From: Methylobacterium soli | GTDB lineage: Bacteria; Pseudomonadota; Alphaproteobacteria; Rhizobiales; Beijerinckiaceae | Assembly (NCBI RefSeq): GCF_008806385.1 | Contig: NZ_VZZK01000007.1 | Coordinates: 62,001 to 126,000 of the forward strand | Length of the DNA: 64,000 nucleotides | Reading direction: 5' to 3' | Shown: one piece after another, positions 41,591-49,319 of the stretch | Position numbering within the stretch: the first letter of the stretch is position 1 | Layout of the letters: every line of letters starts with the position of its first letter | Made by a program: the position numbers and the translations under genes | The notes under the pieces: generated by a model | Seen by the model: only the letters and a program-made list of their open reading frames with translations | Told to the model about the DNA's origin: nothing | Database searches by the model: none

Positions 41591-42937
41591 ATGCGGCGCA
41601 AAACCTCGTGCCTTGCCGGGCGCCCAAGCCTTGTCGGGCGCCCATTTGGGCGCATTCACCTCGATGAGCGCAGACGCCTGCGGGGCGGCGCATCCGGGCT
41701 CCTCATCCTCATTCTCGTTACGGCCTCGGCGGCGCCGATCCATGCGCAGACGCCCCCGGAGGCCGCCGCGCCGGATGCCGCGGGGGCGTTCCGGCGCTGC
41801 GTTGCCGACATCATCCCCCTGGCGGACGCGAAGGGCATTGCCCGAAGGGTCGTGGCCGCCGAGCTCGAGGGCCTGTCGCCCGATCCCGGGATCCTGGCGC
41901 CCGCCCGCGACCAGGCCGAGTTCGTCAAGCCGATCTGGGACTATCTCGACGCCACGGTCACGCCGTCCCGCATCGCGCAGGGCCAGGCGAAGCTCGCCGA
42001 GTGGGCGCCGGTCCTGGCCCGGATCGAGGCGACCTACGGCGTCGACCGCCATGTCCTGGCGGCTATCTGGGGCGTCGAATCGACCTACGGGACAGTGCTG
42101 GAGGACCCGACAATCGTCCGTCCGGTCGTGCGGGCCCTCGCGACCCTCGCCTGCGGCGAGGCGGAGCGCTCCGCCTATTGGCGCGACGAGCTTCTCGGCG
42201 CCCTGCAGATCCTCGACGAGGGCCGCGTCTCGCCCGAGCGCATGACGGGCTCCTGGGCCGGCGCCATGGGCCACACCCAGTTCATGCCCACCACCTATCT
42301 CCAGCACGCGGTCGATTTCGACGGGGACGGCCGGCGCGACATCTGGAATTCGGTGCCCGACGCCCTCGCGTCGACGGCCAACTACCTCAAGGTCTCGGGC
42401 TGGCGCCCGGGCGAGGGCTGGGGCTTCGAGGTCCGGCTCCCCGAGGGCTTCGACTACGCGCTGGCCGACGAGGTGACCGAGCGACCGATCTCGGAATGGC
42501 TCCGGCTCGGCCTGCGGCGGGCCGAGCCGCTGGCCGCCCCGGACGCGCAGGGCGGCGCCCCGGAGTCGGGCGCGGTGCTGGTCCTGCCCACGGGCGCGCG
42601 GGGGCCGGCCTTCCTGCTCCTGCCGAACTTCCGGGTCATCCTGCGCTACAACACGGCGCTCGCCTACGCCCTGAGCGTCGCGCATCTGTCCGACCGGCTG
42701 CGCGGGGGGCCGGCCTTCGCGCAGGGATGGCCGCGGACGGACCGGCCGCTCAGCACCGAGGAGCGCCGGCAGCTTCAGGGGCACCTGGCCGGCCGCGGCT
42801 TCGCGGTCGGCGGCGTCGACGGCAAGGTCGGCCCGAAGACGCGCGCGGCCATCCGCGCCTACCAGGCCTCCGCGGGACTCGTCCCGGACGGCTACGCGGA
42901 TGCGGCCCTGCTGGCGCGGCTCGGGGAGGGCCGCTGA
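41591..42937 (+). CDS. mltB: Lytic murein transglycosylase (MltB type) with peptidoglycan-binding domain
   Basis: The 448-residue protein has a basic N-terminus and a signal segment (G-G-A-S-G-L-L-I-L-I-L-V-T-A, cleavage near I-H-A-Q). A transglycosylase domain follows with the catalytic Glu163 in I-W-G-V-E-S-T-Y-G and the family motifs A-M-G-H-T-Q-F-M-P-T-T and G-D-G-R-R-D-I-W. A PG_binding_1 domain ends the protein (G-F-A-V-G-G-V-D-G-K-V-G-P-K-T-R-A-A-I). ATG 41591 is preceded by GGAAGG. It cleaves glycan strands in the periplasm to form anhydro-muropeptides. Confidence 0.92.
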   Translation: MRRKTSCLAGRPSLVGRPFGRIHLDERRRLRGGASGLLILILVTASAAPIHAQTPPEAAAPDAAGAFRRCVADIIPLADAKGIARRVVAAELEGLSPDPGILAPARDQAEFVKPIWDYLDATVTPSRIAQGQAKLAEWAPVLARIEATYGVDRHVLAAIWGVESTYGTVLEDPTIVRPVVRALATLACGEAERSAYWRDELLGALQILDEGRVSPERMTGSWAGAMGHTQFMPTTYLQHAVDFDGDGRRDIWNSVPDALASTANYLKVSGWRPGEGWGFEVRLPEGFDYALADEVTERPISEWLRLGLRRAEPLAAPDAQGGAPESGAVLVLPTGARGPAFLLLPNFRVILRYNTALAYALSVAHLSDRLRGGPAFAQGWPRTDRPLSTEERRQLQGHLAGRGFAVGGVDGKVGPKTRAAIRAYQASAGLVPDGYADAALLARLGEGR

Positions 42938-43003
42938 GATCGCACGCGCCTGCTCCGGCGGGTTCCGGGATCGCTGCGCGTGGCGGCTCGCGGCCCGGCG
43001 CGA

Positions 43004-43819
43004 TCAGCCCGCATCGCGCGGGGCGCGAAACGGCGCCGGGTCGCGGCCGAGGGCCGACAGGATGGCGTCGAGGCCGTCGGTCAGGGCCGCGGGCCCGGGC
43101 TGCAGGATCAGGGGCGACTTGATCTCGACGATCCGGCCCTGCGCCACAGCCGGGATCGCGTCCCAGCCCGGCCGCGACGCGATCCGGGCGGGCACGACCC
43201 GCTTGCCGCACCAGGAGGCGAGGATCAGCTCGGGCGCTGCCGCCACGACCGCCTCGGAGGTCACGATCCGGTCCTTGGCCGCCGCCTGGCCGGCCTGTTC
43301 CGGGAAAATGTCGGTGCCGCCCGCGATGCCGACGAGCTCCGACACCCAGCCGATCCCGGAGATCAGGGGCTCGTCCCATTCCTCGACATAGACCCGGATC
43401 CGAGGCAGGCCCCTCGCCCCCGCCGCGATGGCGGACAGGCGCGCCTCGTAGCCCCGCGCCAGCGCCTCGGCCCGGCTTCCGGCATCGACCAGGGCCCCGA
43501 GGGTGCGGATCATCGCCAGGATGCCCGCAACGTCGCGCTGGTTGAACAGGTGGATCGCGATCCCCGCCCGGGCGAGATCGGCCGCGATCCCGGCCTGCAG
43601 GTCCGAGAAGGCGAGCACCAGATCGGGGGCGAGGCGCAGGATCTTCGGCAGGTCGGCGCTGGTGAAGGCCGAGACCCGCGGCTTCTCGCGCCGGACCTGG
43701 GGCGGGCGCACGGCGTAGCCCGAGACGCCGACGATCCGGTCTTGCTCGCCCAGGAGATACAGGGTCTCGACCGTTTCCTCGGTGAGACAGACGATCCGCT
43801 CCGGCGGGAACCGGCGCAT
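43004..43819 (-). CDS. Cobalamin-binding-type (BtuF-like) protein without obvious signal peptide
   Basis: A 271-residue protein with the type III periplasmic binding-protein fold of BtuF: E-R-I-V-C-L-T-E-E-T-V-E-T-L-Y-L-L-G at the start, then D-R-I-V-G-V-S-G-Y, and P-D-L-V-L-A-F-S-D-L-Q. The start at ATG 43819 (M-R-R-F-P-P-E-R-I) leaves no signal peptide, and no upstream in-frame start provides one. It ends 66 bp past the transglycosylase gene, and its start is 9 bp after the stop of a membrane protein gene. Cobalamin or iron-chelate binding is possible, but a cytoplasmic form is unusual. Confidence 0.8.
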   Translation of the reverse strand: MRRFPPERIVCLTEETVETLYLLGEQDRIVGVSGYAVRPPQVRREKPRVSAFTSADLPKILRLAPDLVLAFSDLQAGIAADLARAGIAIHLFNQRDVAGILAMIRTLGALVDAGSRAEALARGYEARLSAIAAGARGLPRIRVYVEEWDEPLISGIGWVSELVGIAGGTDIFPEQAGQAAAKDRIVTSEAVVAAAPELILASWCGKRVVPARIASRPGWDAIPAVAQGRIVEIKSPLILQPGPAALTDGLDAILSALGRDPAPFRAPRDAG

Positions 43820-43828
43820 CGGCCGGGC

Positions 43829-44407
43829 TCAGGCGGGCCGCCCCCGCAGCGCGGCCGCCCGGGCGCGCCCGGACGCGCTGCGGACGAGCGCGTGGCCGCC
43901 GGCCTGCAGCAGGCTCAGCCCCGCGAGCGCCGCCAGGTTGATGAGGAGGAGGCGCAGGACGATCGGGGGCGCGAAGGCATCCGCGCCGCCCGGCAGCAGG
44001 AAGGCGGCGGCGCAGAGCACGGCCTCGTAGGCCGTAAACGCCGATCCGAGCCGGAGGAGCGCCGTCGCGACCGCGCCGCCGGCCCGGCGGCGCGGCACCA
44101 GGGCGGCCGCCAGGGCCGCCGCCAGGGCGCCGGCCCCAATGGCGAGGCCCCAGCCCAGGGTGGGGGGATCGAGGGGGTATCCGAGCAGGCCGAAGCCGAT
44201 CGCCTGGTTCAGGAGCCAGGCGAGGGCCGCGAGGCTCAGGGCCTCGCGTCGGGACCTCGCCGCGGCCAGGGCCGCCAGGGCCGCGAAGGGCGTCGCGCAG
44301 GCGAGCGCGAGGCTGAGCAGCACGGCGGCCAGGGCCAGCAAAGCCAGCGAGGCCCTGGCGCCCGGATTCGCCCGGGCCGGGGGAGCGGAAAGGGGCTGTG
44401 CCGGCAT
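43829..44407 (-). CDS. Polytopic membrane protein of unknown function
   Basis: A 192-residue protein from ATG 44407 with about six hydrophobic segments. The loop W-L-L-N-Q-A-I-G-F-G-L-L-G-Y-P-L is distinctive. It is probably co-transcribed with the BtuF-like gene 9 bp downstream. Membrane proteins of this size next to cobalamin-type binding proteins have been proposed to transport cobalt or cobalamin, but I cannot assign a family. No ATPase gene is adjacent. Confidence 0.7.
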   Translation of the reverse strand: MPAQPLSAPPARANPGARASLALLALAAVLLSLALACATPFAALAALAAARSRREALSLAALAWLLNQAIGFGLLGYPLDPPTLGWGLAIGAGALAAALAAALVPRRRAGGAVATALLRLGSAFTAYEAVLCAAAFLLPGGADAFAPPIVLRLLLINLAALAGLSLLQAGGHALVRSASGRARAAALRGRPA

Positions 44408-44744
44408 GCATCCCGTCCTGATCGTCGGTCCGCGCAAGGTCCGGATCCGGCGGCAGCCTACGGCACCGGCGCCGGCTCGAAAAGCCGGCGCGTGGCCGGC
44501 CCGGATAGCCGGCGCGTGGCCGCCTCGAATAGCCGGCCCGCCGCTCCGCTTCGGCGGGCCGGCCGCGTGCGTTGCGGCATCCGCCCGCTCAAGCCTGCGT
44601 CTCGCCCAAGCATTCGAGGCCAGCGACGGAGCGACGCACAGTTCGAGCCGGGCGGGAGCGGCTATTTTTCCCCGCCTCGCCTTGAAAGACTGCCCGGTTT
44701 GATGTCGATTGGCGAAACCCTGCGAGAGAATAGGGCGGGCGACT
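44408..44744. other. Divergent intergenic region (membrane protein / receiver protein)
   Basis: A 337-bp region containing the tandem repeat above and the promoters of both divergent genes. I looked for a cobalamin riboswitch before the BtuF-like operon and did not find its conserved core. No gene was seen. Confidence 0.4.
44481..44540. repeat. 24-bp tandem repeat
   Basis: AGCCGGCGCGTGGCCG-[GC]-C-[CT]-CG-[GA]-AT occurs twice in tandem, and a third copy begins with AGCCGGC before diverging. It lies 75 bp upstream of the membrane protein gene. The repeats are GC-rich and self-complementary in part (GCCGGC). Confidence 0.5.
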
Positions 44745-45317
44745 GTGATGCGATGCGCTGACGACCTCCGGGCTGCTGCCTTGATCGACGAGACGATTGC
44801 TTTCGAGCTGAATGCGGCGGCCGCCTATTTCGACCGGCAAGGCAACGCCGTGGTGGCCGTGGCCCTGCGTGACCAGGCGGAGACGCTGCGCGCCGAGGCC
44901 GTGCGGCTGCAGGACGACGCCGACCAGCTGCCGCGCCGCGCCGCCGACGACCAGAGTCCGACCGTCCTCCTGGTGGAGGACGAGGTCCCGCTCCTCAAGG
45001 TCGTCACCGACGAATTGGAGGATGCGGGCTACAATGTGCTGCAGGCCGCTAGCTACGAGGTCGCCGACCTCCTGCTGCATTCCCCCAAGACGGTGGACCT
45101 GCTCCTGACCGACATCCGCCTGCCGAGCACCTTCACGGGCTGGGACGTGGCCGAGCGGGCGCGCAGCCGCTTCCCGAACCTGCCGGTGATCTACGTGACC
45201 GGCTACAGCGTCGAGGCGCCGCGGCGGGTGGAGGGCAGCCTCCTGATGATGAAGCCCTACCGGCCCTCCGCCCTGATCAACGCGATGCACCAGCTCGGCG
45301 TCGTCTCGCCCGCTTGA
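44745..45317 (+). CDS. Single-receiver response regulator with N-terminal helical extension
   Basis: The 190-residue protein has a 60-residue helical N-terminus (L-I-D-E-T-I-A-F-E-L-N-A-A-A-A-Y, then A-L-R-D-Q-A-E-T-L-R-A-E-A-V-R-L). A receiver domain follows with the acidic pair E-D-E, the phosphoacceptor Asp in L-L-L-T-D-I-R-L-P and the Lys of M-K-P-Y-R-P. There is no output domain. GTG 44745 is chosen with AGGGCGG upstream; ATG 44748 and TTG 44709 are alternatives. Such proteins act as phosphate carriers or sinks; the kinase partner is unknown. Confidence 0.85.
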   Translation: MMRCADDLRAAALIDETIAFELNAAAAYFDRQGNAVVAVALRDQAETLRAEAVRLQDDADQLPRRAADDQSPTVLLVEDEVPLLKVVTDELEDAGYNVLQAASYEVADLLLHSPKTVDLLLTDIRLPSTFTGWDVAERARSRFPNLPVIYVTGYSVEAPRRVEGSLLMMKPYRPSALINAMHQLGVVSPA

Positions 45318-45711
45318 GCGCGGGGCCGCGCGGCCCCTCCGAATAGGATATGGGAGCGGGCCAAGGTCGCGTGGGTTCGCAGCGCCCGGCCCGCCCGCCG
45401 CGCCATGCCCGTGCGGGCCCAATGGGGCGACGCCGCGAGAAGGCAGATTCCGTGCCGGAGCCGGGTGGAGCGCAGCACCGGCGGGTGCGGCGCCTGCAAC
45501 CCGCAGGGTCTCGCGCGGCATCGCCAAGCATCGGCTCCGGTTCGATGCCGGTGCGGACAATCTCGCGAGATCCGGGAGGTCGCGTGCTCTTGGGGCGGTC
45601 TCGGGCTGTGACGGCGCGATGCGCGCCGATCCCGCCGCGTCTTAAACGGCCACGCGTCCGTGCCTTCCGGACCCGCGGGTTTGGGTCCACGGACATGCGC
45701 GGGGGTGATCC
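45318..45711. other. Convergent intergenic region, with a GC hairpin
   Basis: A 394-bp stretch between two convergent genes. GGGGCCGCGCGGCCCC at 45322-45337, 5 bp after the receiver-gene stop, is a perfect GC palindrome that may act as a terminator (no U-tract). The rest shows no convincing gene. Confidence 0.4.
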
Positions 45712-46281
45712 TCAGATCACCGCCTCGATCAGCCCGAGCCCGCGGGCCTCCTCGGCCTCGACGTACCAGTTCGAGGGGGCGCGCGCGATCACCTCCTCGA
45801 GGCTCACCCTCGACCCCCGGACGAGGTTCTCGAAGCCCTCGTTCTGGATCGCGATCGAGCACTCGATCTCGTGGAGCGCGGCCTTGACGGTGGCGACGCA
45901 GCTCGTCAGCGGCCCGTAGATCTTCAGCTCCTTCGCCATCTTGCGCTCGTGGATCATCAGGCGGGTGCCCCGCGTGAGATAGCGGTTCGGGCGCGCGAAG
46001 AAGCTCATCAAGGTGGTGCCGGCGGAGTAGATGGCCGCCTTGCCGAGGAAGACGAAGCGCCGCTCCGGCGTCGTCTCGCTGTTGAAGCGGATGTCCTCCC
46101 CCATCATGCGCGCCACCTCGGGGTCTCCCCCGAGGGTGGTCAGCTCGACCACCACGAGATCCTGCTGCGAGGCCTGATCGAGTTGGCGCCGGAAATCGCT
46201 GTACATCGCGTGGTCGACGGTCCCCGACAGGAGGATCGCCGGTGCCTTGAAGGCGGCAGGCGTGAGGGGTGTGGCGTCCAT
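45712..46281 (-). CDS. ClpP-like serine protease homologue
   Basis: A 189-residue protein with the ClpP/crotonase fold pattern. The ATG at 46281 follows GAGGAG. The candidate nucleophile is Ser86 in A-A-I-Y-S-A-G-T-T-L and the candidate His is His111 in R-L-M-I-H-E-R-K. Where ClpP has its catalytic Asp, before the A-E-E-A-x-x-x-G-L-I segment, this protein reads A-P-S-N-W-Y-V-E with no Asp. It is therefore a divergent, possibly inactive or differently organised family member. No Clp ATPase gene is nearby. It might act on small proteins or be a structural relic. Confidence 0.8.
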   Translation of the reverse strand: MDATPLTPAAFKAPAILLSGTVDHAMYSDFRRQLDQASQQDLVVVELTTLGGDPEVARMMGEDIRFNSETTPERRFVFLGKAAIYSAGTTLMSFFARPNRYLTRGTRLMIHERKMAKELKIYGPLTSCVATVKAALHEIECSIAIQNEGFENLVRGSRVSLEEVIARAPSNWYVEAEEARGLGLIEAVI

Positions 46282-46502
46282 GGCGGCTCCTCGTACGGGT
46301 GAACCGGCGCCAGCATCATCCATGCCGGGCATCCCGGCCCGGCGCCGATCCGATGATTGAGGCCCAACGCCAGCATTGCCCCGAGGCTCCGCACGACCGC
46401 GAGAAGCTGCGCGGGGCGGGCGTCAGGCTGAACCAACCGGCCCCGAGCCGCGTCGGCGCGAGGGGGGCTGCGGCCCGGCGGGTTCTCGGATAGACGGGCA
46501 GG

Positions 46503-46736
46503 ATGGAGATGGACAAGGGCGCAGCCACCGCGGATTCCGTCGAGGTCACCTTCCGTGGCCGCGGCCTCGCGATTCTGCACGGCAGCCGGTTGGTGCTGAA
46601 GATCTGCCCGCTCTGCTCGCAGCGCAACACCCGCCGGACCGCCGAGACCGGCACCTGCAACTGGTGCGCCTATGTTCCGTCCCGGGCGGATGCCGAACCC
46701 GTCCCGCGCCGGACCGCCGACCCCTCCCCGACCTGA
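46503..46736 (+). CDS. Small zinc-ribbon-like protein (77 aa)
   Basis: The 77-residue product from ATG 46503 has two CxxC pairs, C-P-L-C and C-N-W-C, 18 residues apart, a zinc-ribbon arrangement. The N-terminal part (V-E-V-T-F-R-G-R-G-L-A-I-L-H) looks beta-stranded. A second ATG at 46509 is possible. No further domain is recognised. It is divergent from the ClpP-like gene across about 220 bp. Confidence 0.6.
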   Translation: MEMDKGAATADSVEVTFRGRGLAILHGSRLVLKICPLCSQRNTRRTAETGTCNWCAYVPSRADAEPVPRRTADPSPT

Positions 46737-46931
46737 CGCCCGCGCCGGCGGCGCGTATCCGGCCCCTCGCGCCTCATCGGGACCACGCGCGGCCGTTCAG
46801 CGCCCCGATCGCGCAAGCCTCGTCCGTCGCGAGGCTGACGCGCCGGCCAAAACTCGGGTGAAAAGATCCCCTGGCACGTCTCATGCTCGATCCTCACCAC
46901 TGAGGCGTGTGGTGATGGAAGGGGCAGATCG

Positions 46932-47186
46932 GTGCTTCCGCCCGGGATCCCGGATGGCGATCTGGCCGAACCTGCCCTGCTGACCCTCTGGCCGGAGGGG
47001 CCGGACGGTCCGAAACACGTCGAGCCGACCGAGGTCGCGAGTCTGCGCGAGGCGCTGGGGACGGCCTCCGCCGTCCTCCGGGACGGCAGCGCCGCGCCCT
47101 GGATCATCACCGCGAGCGGGCTGATCCTGAGCCCGTCCTGGCTGATGAGCACCCTTCCGCCGGCCGCGGAGCCGCACGGGGTCTGA
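46932..47186 (+). CDS. Small hypothetical protein (84 aa)
   Basis: The 84-residue product starts at GTG 46932 with GGAAGGGG upstream. It has a mix of helical and extended segments (E-V-A-S-L-R-E-A-L-G-T-A-S-A-V-L-R, then P-W-I-I-T-A-S-G-L-I-L-S), no cysteines and no membrane span. I do not recognise a family. Confidence 0.5.
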   Translation: MLPPGIPDGDLAEPALLTLWPEGPDGPKHVEPTEVASLREALGTASAVLRDGSAAPWIITASGLILSPSWLMSTLPPAAEPHGV

Positions 47187-47226
47187 CCTGCCCCTACGGG
47201 CCGGCCGTCACCGCCCGGGCGGCCTC

Positions 47227-47913
47227 TCAGTCGAGATCGCGGCGACCGCCGTAGCCGTAGCCATAGCCGTACGGGGTCACCCCGGCGGGGCGATAGGCCC
47301 GGCGCGGCGCTGGGGCGTAGCCGTCGATCGCCTCGACGCCCATCTGCATGCCGGCCGACATCAACCCGCCGCTCTCGTAGGAGCGCGCCCCGCGGCTCGC
47401 GGTCCGGCCGCCGTCCGAGCGCCCGGCGAGGAGATCGCTGCCCTCGATGCTGACGCGGGTGTTGCCGAGACCCTGCGCCTTCACGAGGCTGAACAGGGTC
47501 GCGGCATTCCTCGGCGAGAGCCGGACGCAGCCATGCGAGGCCGGGCGGCCGAGCTGGCGCGTGTGGTTGGTGGCGTGGATCGCGTGCCCCTGCATCGTGA
47601 AGAAGATCGCGTGGGGCATCGGCGCATCGTCCCATTCCCGCGAGAAATGGGTGCGCTCCATCCGGAACGGCCGGTAGGTGCCGCTCGGGGTGTCGTAGGC
47701 CTCGACCCCCGTCGAGACGGGCCAGGAATAGCGCGGCGTCCCGTCGACCGCGACGGACATGCGCTGGTCGGCCTTGTCGATGGTGATGCGAACCTCCGCC
47801 GAGGCCGGCGTCGGCAGTATGGCCGCCAGAAGTCCGGCGGCCATAAATCCGAAGGCCAGGAGGGAGGCCCACAGGCCTTCGGCCGACGGGAGCGCGGGGC
47901 GTGGGAAGCGCAT
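47227..47913 (-). CDS. L,D-transpeptidase (YkuD domain)
   Basis: A 228-residue protein with an N-terminal hydrophobic segment (about 14-38), then a YkuD domain. The catalytic motif is S-H-G-C-V-R-L (Cys129, His127) preceded by H-A-T-N-H. A Gly/Tyr-rich tail (G-Y-G-Y-G-Y-G-Y-G-G) ends the protein. The ATG at 47913 is chosen because GAAGG precedes it; a TTG at 47934 is possible. L,D-transpeptidases form 3-3 peptidoglycan crosslinks or attach proteins to peptidoglycan. Confidence 0.92.
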   Translation of the reverse strand: MRFPRPALPSAEGLWASLLAFGFMAAGLLAAILPTPASAEVRITIDKADQRMSVAVDGTPRYSWPVSTGVEAYDTPSGTYRPFRMERTHFSREWDDAPMPHAIFFTMQGHAIHATNHTRQLGRPASHGCVRLSPRNAATLFSLVKAQGLGNTRVSIEGSDLLAGRSDGGRTASRGARSYESGGLMSAGMQMGVEAIDGYAPAPRRAYRPAGVTPYGYGYGYGGRRDLD

Positions 47914-48120
47914 GGGCAGCCTTCGAAGCGGCAAGGATGAAACAGCAAGGATGAGGCGGCAAGCGTGACGCTGCCATGGCTACGCCGTGACGCTCGGGAA
48001 GTTCCAGCCACGGTTGCGTCGGCGCGCGCCTCCGGTCCGGTGGCGAACCAACCGCAACGTCTGCGCGTATCCCCGTGCGGCTCGGATCAGGACCGCGCGA
48101 CAGCGGAGAACCACCCGGGC

Positions 48121-49212
48121 ATGGCATCGACAGCGGCAGGTCGCGCGTGTGGGGACGACAGCCAGGGTGAGGGCAGCCGCCGGCGCCGCATCCGAACCGA
48201 GGCCCGCCGCCTCTCCGCCGCCGTCGCGGCCCCCGGCCTCCTCTTCTGGGCCTCGGTCCTGGCGGTTCTCCTCGTCGATGCCGTCTGGCTTGCCGCCGCC
48301 GGCATCGTGCCCGCCCTGCCGGGCTTTGCCGCGACGGCGGCCCTGGTGGCGGCCCTGCTCGCGGCTGCGGCCTATTGGGGACGCGTCCGGTCGGAGCCGT
48401 CCCTGCGCGCCATGGCGCTCGCGAGCGCGGGCCTGATCGCCTTCACGGTCCCGGTCGCGGTGCTGCATTACCTGACCGCCACCCTGGCGCGACCCCTCGT
48501 CGATCCCTCGCTCGCCCGCATCGAGGCGGCCCTCGGCTTCGACTGGAACGCCCATCTCGCCGTCCTGATCGCGCATCCGGCGCTCTCGTGGTGGCTGGCG
48601 CTGGCGTATCATTCCAGCGGGCCGCAGGTCGGCCTCGTGGTGATCGCGCTCGGCGCCACGCGGCGGCTCGGACGGCTCTGGACCTATCTGCGCCTGTTCT
48701 GCGCCGGGCTGATCGCCGTCGTCGCCATCGCGGCGCTGTTCCCGGCCCTCGGCCCCTACGCCCATTACGCGCCCACCCGACTGCCGGCCGAGTCCCTGGA
48801 GACGGTCGGCGCCCTCTGGCACCTCGAGCCCCTGGCGAGGCTGCGCAGCGGCGCCGTCCGGACCCTGGCGCTCAGCGATATCCGCGCGCTGGTGACCTTC
48901 CCGTCCTTCCATGTCTGCCTCGCGATCCTGACGGCCTGGGCGCTGGCCCCCGTCCGGTTGATCGGCCCCCTGGCGATCCTGCTGAATGCCGCCGTGGTGG
49001 TCGCGACGCTTTCGGCCGGCGGCCATTACCTGCCGGACGTCCTGGCCGGCGCAATCCTGGCCGGCGCGCTTCTGGCCGGCGCGATTCTGGGCCTCGTGCG
49101 GGCGCGCCGCCCCGCCCTCCAGCCCGGGCCCCTGCGCGCCGCGGAAGGCCGCCTGGCCCGCGGCGAGCACCGGGCCGCACTCGCCGTCGAGGCCGCCGAG
49201 ATGCGCCGCTGA
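48121..49212 (+). CDS. PAP2 superfamily membrane phosphatase/phosphotransferase
   Basis: The 363-residue protein has about seven hydrophobic segments. The PAP2 residues are visible as the Pro-Ser-Phe-His box (F-P-S-F-H-V-C-L-A) and the last motif G-G-H-Y-L-P-D-V-L-A-G. This matches the PAP2_3 / Aur1-type family that works on phosphatidylinositol-like or phospho-lipid substrates. ATG 48121 with GGAG upstream was chosen; the frame is open further upstream. It is divergent from the L,D-transpeptidase gene. The physiological lipid substrate is unknown. Confidence 0.85.
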   Translation: MASTAAGRACGDDSQGEGSRRRRIRTEARRLSAAVAAPGLLFWASVLAVLLVDAVWLAAAGIVPALPGFAATAALVAALLAAAAYWGRVRSEPSLRAMALASAGLIAFTVPVAVLHYLTATLARPLVDPSLARIEAALGFDWNAHLAVLIAHPALSWWLALAYHSSGPQVGLVVIALGATRRLGRLWTYLRLFCAGLIAVVAIAALFPALGPYAHYAPTRLPAESLETVGALWHLEPLARLRSGAVRTLALSDIRALVTFPSFHVCLAILTAWALAPVRLIGPLAILLNAAVVVATLSAGGHYLPDVLAGAILAGALLAGAILGLVRARRPALQPGPLRAAEGRLARGEHRAALAVEAAEMRR

Positions 49213-49319
49213 AGCGCCCTCTGCCGCCCTGCCGACATGGGACCCTGGGGACCGGTTTGGTCCCAGTGCGCGCGCCGGATCGAGGATCGAGGGCCGTCGG
49301 ATGGCCGGGCGCGGGATGC

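Noticed and set aside
44408..44744. A possible cobalamin riboswitch before the BtuF-like operon
   Set aside because: The conserved core of the cobalamin riboswitch is not present; only GC-rich tandem repeats are seen.
44709..44744. A longer start (TTG 44709) for the receiver protein
   Set aside because: No ribosome site precedes it, whereas AGGGCGG precedes the GTG at 44745.
45341..45711. Possible genes in the gap between the receiver gene and the ClpP-like gene
   Set aside because: Open frames exist on both strands but are Arg/Pro-rich, without ribosome sites or recognisable order.
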